A DNA stretch of 64,000 nt from Diprion similis (lineage: Eukaryota; Arthropoda; Insecta; Hymenoptera; Diprionidae): assembly GCF_021155765.1 (NCBI RefSeq), contig NC_060105.1:930001-994000 (forward strand), read 5' to 3'. Every line of letters starts with the position of its first letter. Positions within the stretch are counted from its first letter, which is position 1. Below are positions 53,408-64,000 of the stretch, piece by piece. Below the pieces are notes generated by a model. That model did no database searches and was not told the DNA's origin. It was given only the letters and a program-made list of their open reading frames with translations. The position numbers and the translations under genes are program-made.

Positions 53408-55789
53408 TTCTTCCGATCTCGCTTTTGATACTTCGGTTTTGTTAGGCTCACGAGATCTTAGATGTCATCCTCACCTTTTTTGAAGGTTCCGGTCAATGCT
53501 GTAAGTTTTGTGCAACTCGATTCCCGGACAAATCTCTCTTTGTTAAAAACAACAGAAAAACGCTTATCACTTCGCATTGTTTTTACCGAATTTTAATGGA
53601 CGTCAAAAAACAACCTTTCAGATTTTCACACATATAATTATCTGAACGCTACGCAATCATTGTTGACTGCACTAAACATTCCTATTCATGCAATCCTGGC
53701 ATCAGTTACCAAACTTTCGTATTTCTAATACTTGATTCCACAATTAATGAAAATATTTTCATTCATCATAGACCACCAGATGTATCAAAATTTCTATCAA
53801 CATACCAGATAATCGAAGTTTTAACGTACCCCTTACCATCCCAAGGGGGGAGATATATGTAGGACGGGGTTTTCACAGTGATTTTCATGAATTCTTTTAA
53901 CATATCAAGAATCTGTATAATTTATTGACATCGTGAGGTCATGTTATATACATATTTGAGAATAACATCTGAAATTTTCAATGATCGTCTTCAAAAAGTA
54001 ACAGCAATACCAGCTGCCGCGCATCCAAGGCCCCCCTCCGACTGAGCAGATTGCGTACATCTTGGAGGCCGCAATTTTTATCCGGAATGAATGGCACAAA
54101 GATTATACTTTCTCTATACGTGTATCTTCAATGTGAACCTCAATTCCGTCAAAAAAATTGAAAATTATTGTTTTCCAGAGAGCCGTGAAAATAAGGCATG
54201 ATTTTTTAGCATTTTTTTGTACCTCTTTTCACAATAAAAAAATACTTCAAACAATGATATGACTGACGATTGAGGTTCAAATAGAGCATATTCATATAAA
54301 GAAACTGTAAACCAAATTTTTAAATGATCTATCTGAACTCTTTTTAAGCTAGAGCGTACGCAAATTCGAAAAAAGTCCTTTCGAGAGAAACTCGTTTGAA
54401 AAAAAAGTGGCAGAAAGTGTAAATGAAAGGCCGTAATGAAAGAATTCAAACACCTCACTGGTTAATCAGCGATTGCAACACCATACAGCAATCCTTCTTC
54501 AGATTCGTACGTTTCACTTTCTGTTTTTAACATACCTTTTCGAGCTATTCGAGCATCCTTACTATCCAAGGAACTGCGTCGATTTTAACGGTTTACGTTC
54601 AATCGCTCATAACCTTAGAATGAATTGGAATTGTAACTTTAAATATTGGGAGTGTATTTTTGAACAGTTTTACAAGTCATATGTGAAGAAAATGGAAATT
54701 TTTGGAAAAAATTTTTGGAAAATGGAAAAATTTTTGAAGCGTCTACACGTAGCTCCTCCCTTAAGGCTGGTATGATTACGATGAATCACAGTCAACATGG
54801 AATTAAAGGAAGTTATGGGACACTGTTCAAAAACATTCCTGAATTTTCACTCTATTGTTTGAAGGTCGTGTCTGCAGAGTTATGGGTTGCCATTGATTTA
54901 AGCAATGGACATTCGCATGTGATGCATGAACATCTATAAGATGATATATATTTCGAGAGCCACGTGGCGCCGTAAATATCTCTTAATATGGCGCAACCAA
55001 TCTTACTTCAACAAAATTGTACAAACGTACGTTTATATTGGTGTATTGTGTATTTACAAGTCAATACTTAATTTCTATATATTAAATGTCGTGCAATGAG
55101 TACAATTATGTATAATTCGTAAGTAAAATAAGTGACATCCTATGGTTGAAGAATTCTCGACCCAAGATTCGTATTAGTGATAACTAAAAATTTTCTATGA
55201 GTAACTTAAGTCATAAGAGGTGCAAACTAACTTATCCTTAGCGTAAAATATGAGTATACCTAGATCATATGCTGGCAGTGTGAGATTTTCATATGCATTC
55301 TGTTACAGTCGCTTAACTACTATATACTTAGTGCGATATCAAGTCATGTACTAGATAACATTTCACATCATTCATTTTCACATCACGTATGACAATTATT
55401 GTGAACGATCTCAATAATTGCAACTGTACAGGTCAGTATCATATACTTCATTATATGTATAAATGCGATTAGATTTTAATATAGTACGGTTTGTATAGAT
55501 ATATGCGATCCGTAATCATCTTTATATCTGTAATTACGTATATCGCTTCATTTATATAGATATACTTGATATGGTATAGATATGTGTATATTCAAGTATA
55601 TGCGTATTAAGTATACATTTGAATTGCAAAATTGTCATATGCATATATTTTGAACGTTTTTTACGAACGAAAAATAACCATTAGTGCTCAAATAGCATGT
55701 ATTCAAAATACAAAGAATCATACAAAAGTATGTGCGGTAAGCCGGTCATTCAGGTAAACAAATTCCACAGGATCACCATCAATCAATTT
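53408..55789. other. Spacer between satellite array and collagen gene
   Basis: No gene is supported. The right part (about 55000-55789) is very AT-rich and probably includes the collagen 3' UTR. ORFs at 54165-54458 (-) and 54473-54939 (+) have no recognisable features. Confidence 0.4.

Positions 55790-64000
<8,211 letters not shown>

Overview
The window looks like insect nuclear DNA, most likely hymenopteran. Genes are split by many short GT-AG introns, spacers are AT-rich with (AT)n microsatellites, CpG is not depleted, and a true fibrillar collagen gene is present (a class Drosophila lacks but Hymenoptera keep). The order-level assignment is inference. I built gene models by matching reading phase across splice sites.

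Layout. 1-773 (+) is the 3' end of VPS72/YL-1. 2610-4713 (-) is a complete four-exon Rab11, with a possible small secreted-protein ORF nested in its first intron. 5824-7659 (+) is ribosomal protein L15 with a TOP-type promoter; three of its introns carry box C/D snoRNAs. 8156-10420 (+) is a two-repeat DM9-domain protein. 10421-15321 is spacer with old repeats. 15322-30927 (+) is an SLC46-like MFS transporter whose 11-kb first intron is full of repeats: a 239-bp tandem duplication, a MITE and a fold-back. 30928-36414 is spacer and the probable 5' region of the next gene. 36424-39782 (+) is a membrane-anchored homologue of angiotensin-converting enzyme (M2 family, Ance-3-like) whose zinc-binding motif is destroyed. 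42378-53407 is an 11-kb array of about 35 copies of a 312-bp satellite. 55790 to the window end (-) is a fibrillar collagen with its C-propeptide, a triple helix of about 1,015 residues and part of the N-terminal region; several of its introns contain palindromic MITE-like elements.

The genes do not form a pathway: this is ordinary syntenic insect chromosome. The linked functions are the intronic snoRNAs, which would be co-expressed with RpL15 and whose guides match 18S rRNA. The points most worth following are the RpL15 snoRNA cluster, the catalytically dead ACE homologue, the collagen C-propeptide without the usual interchain cysteines, and the satellite array with local higher-order structure.
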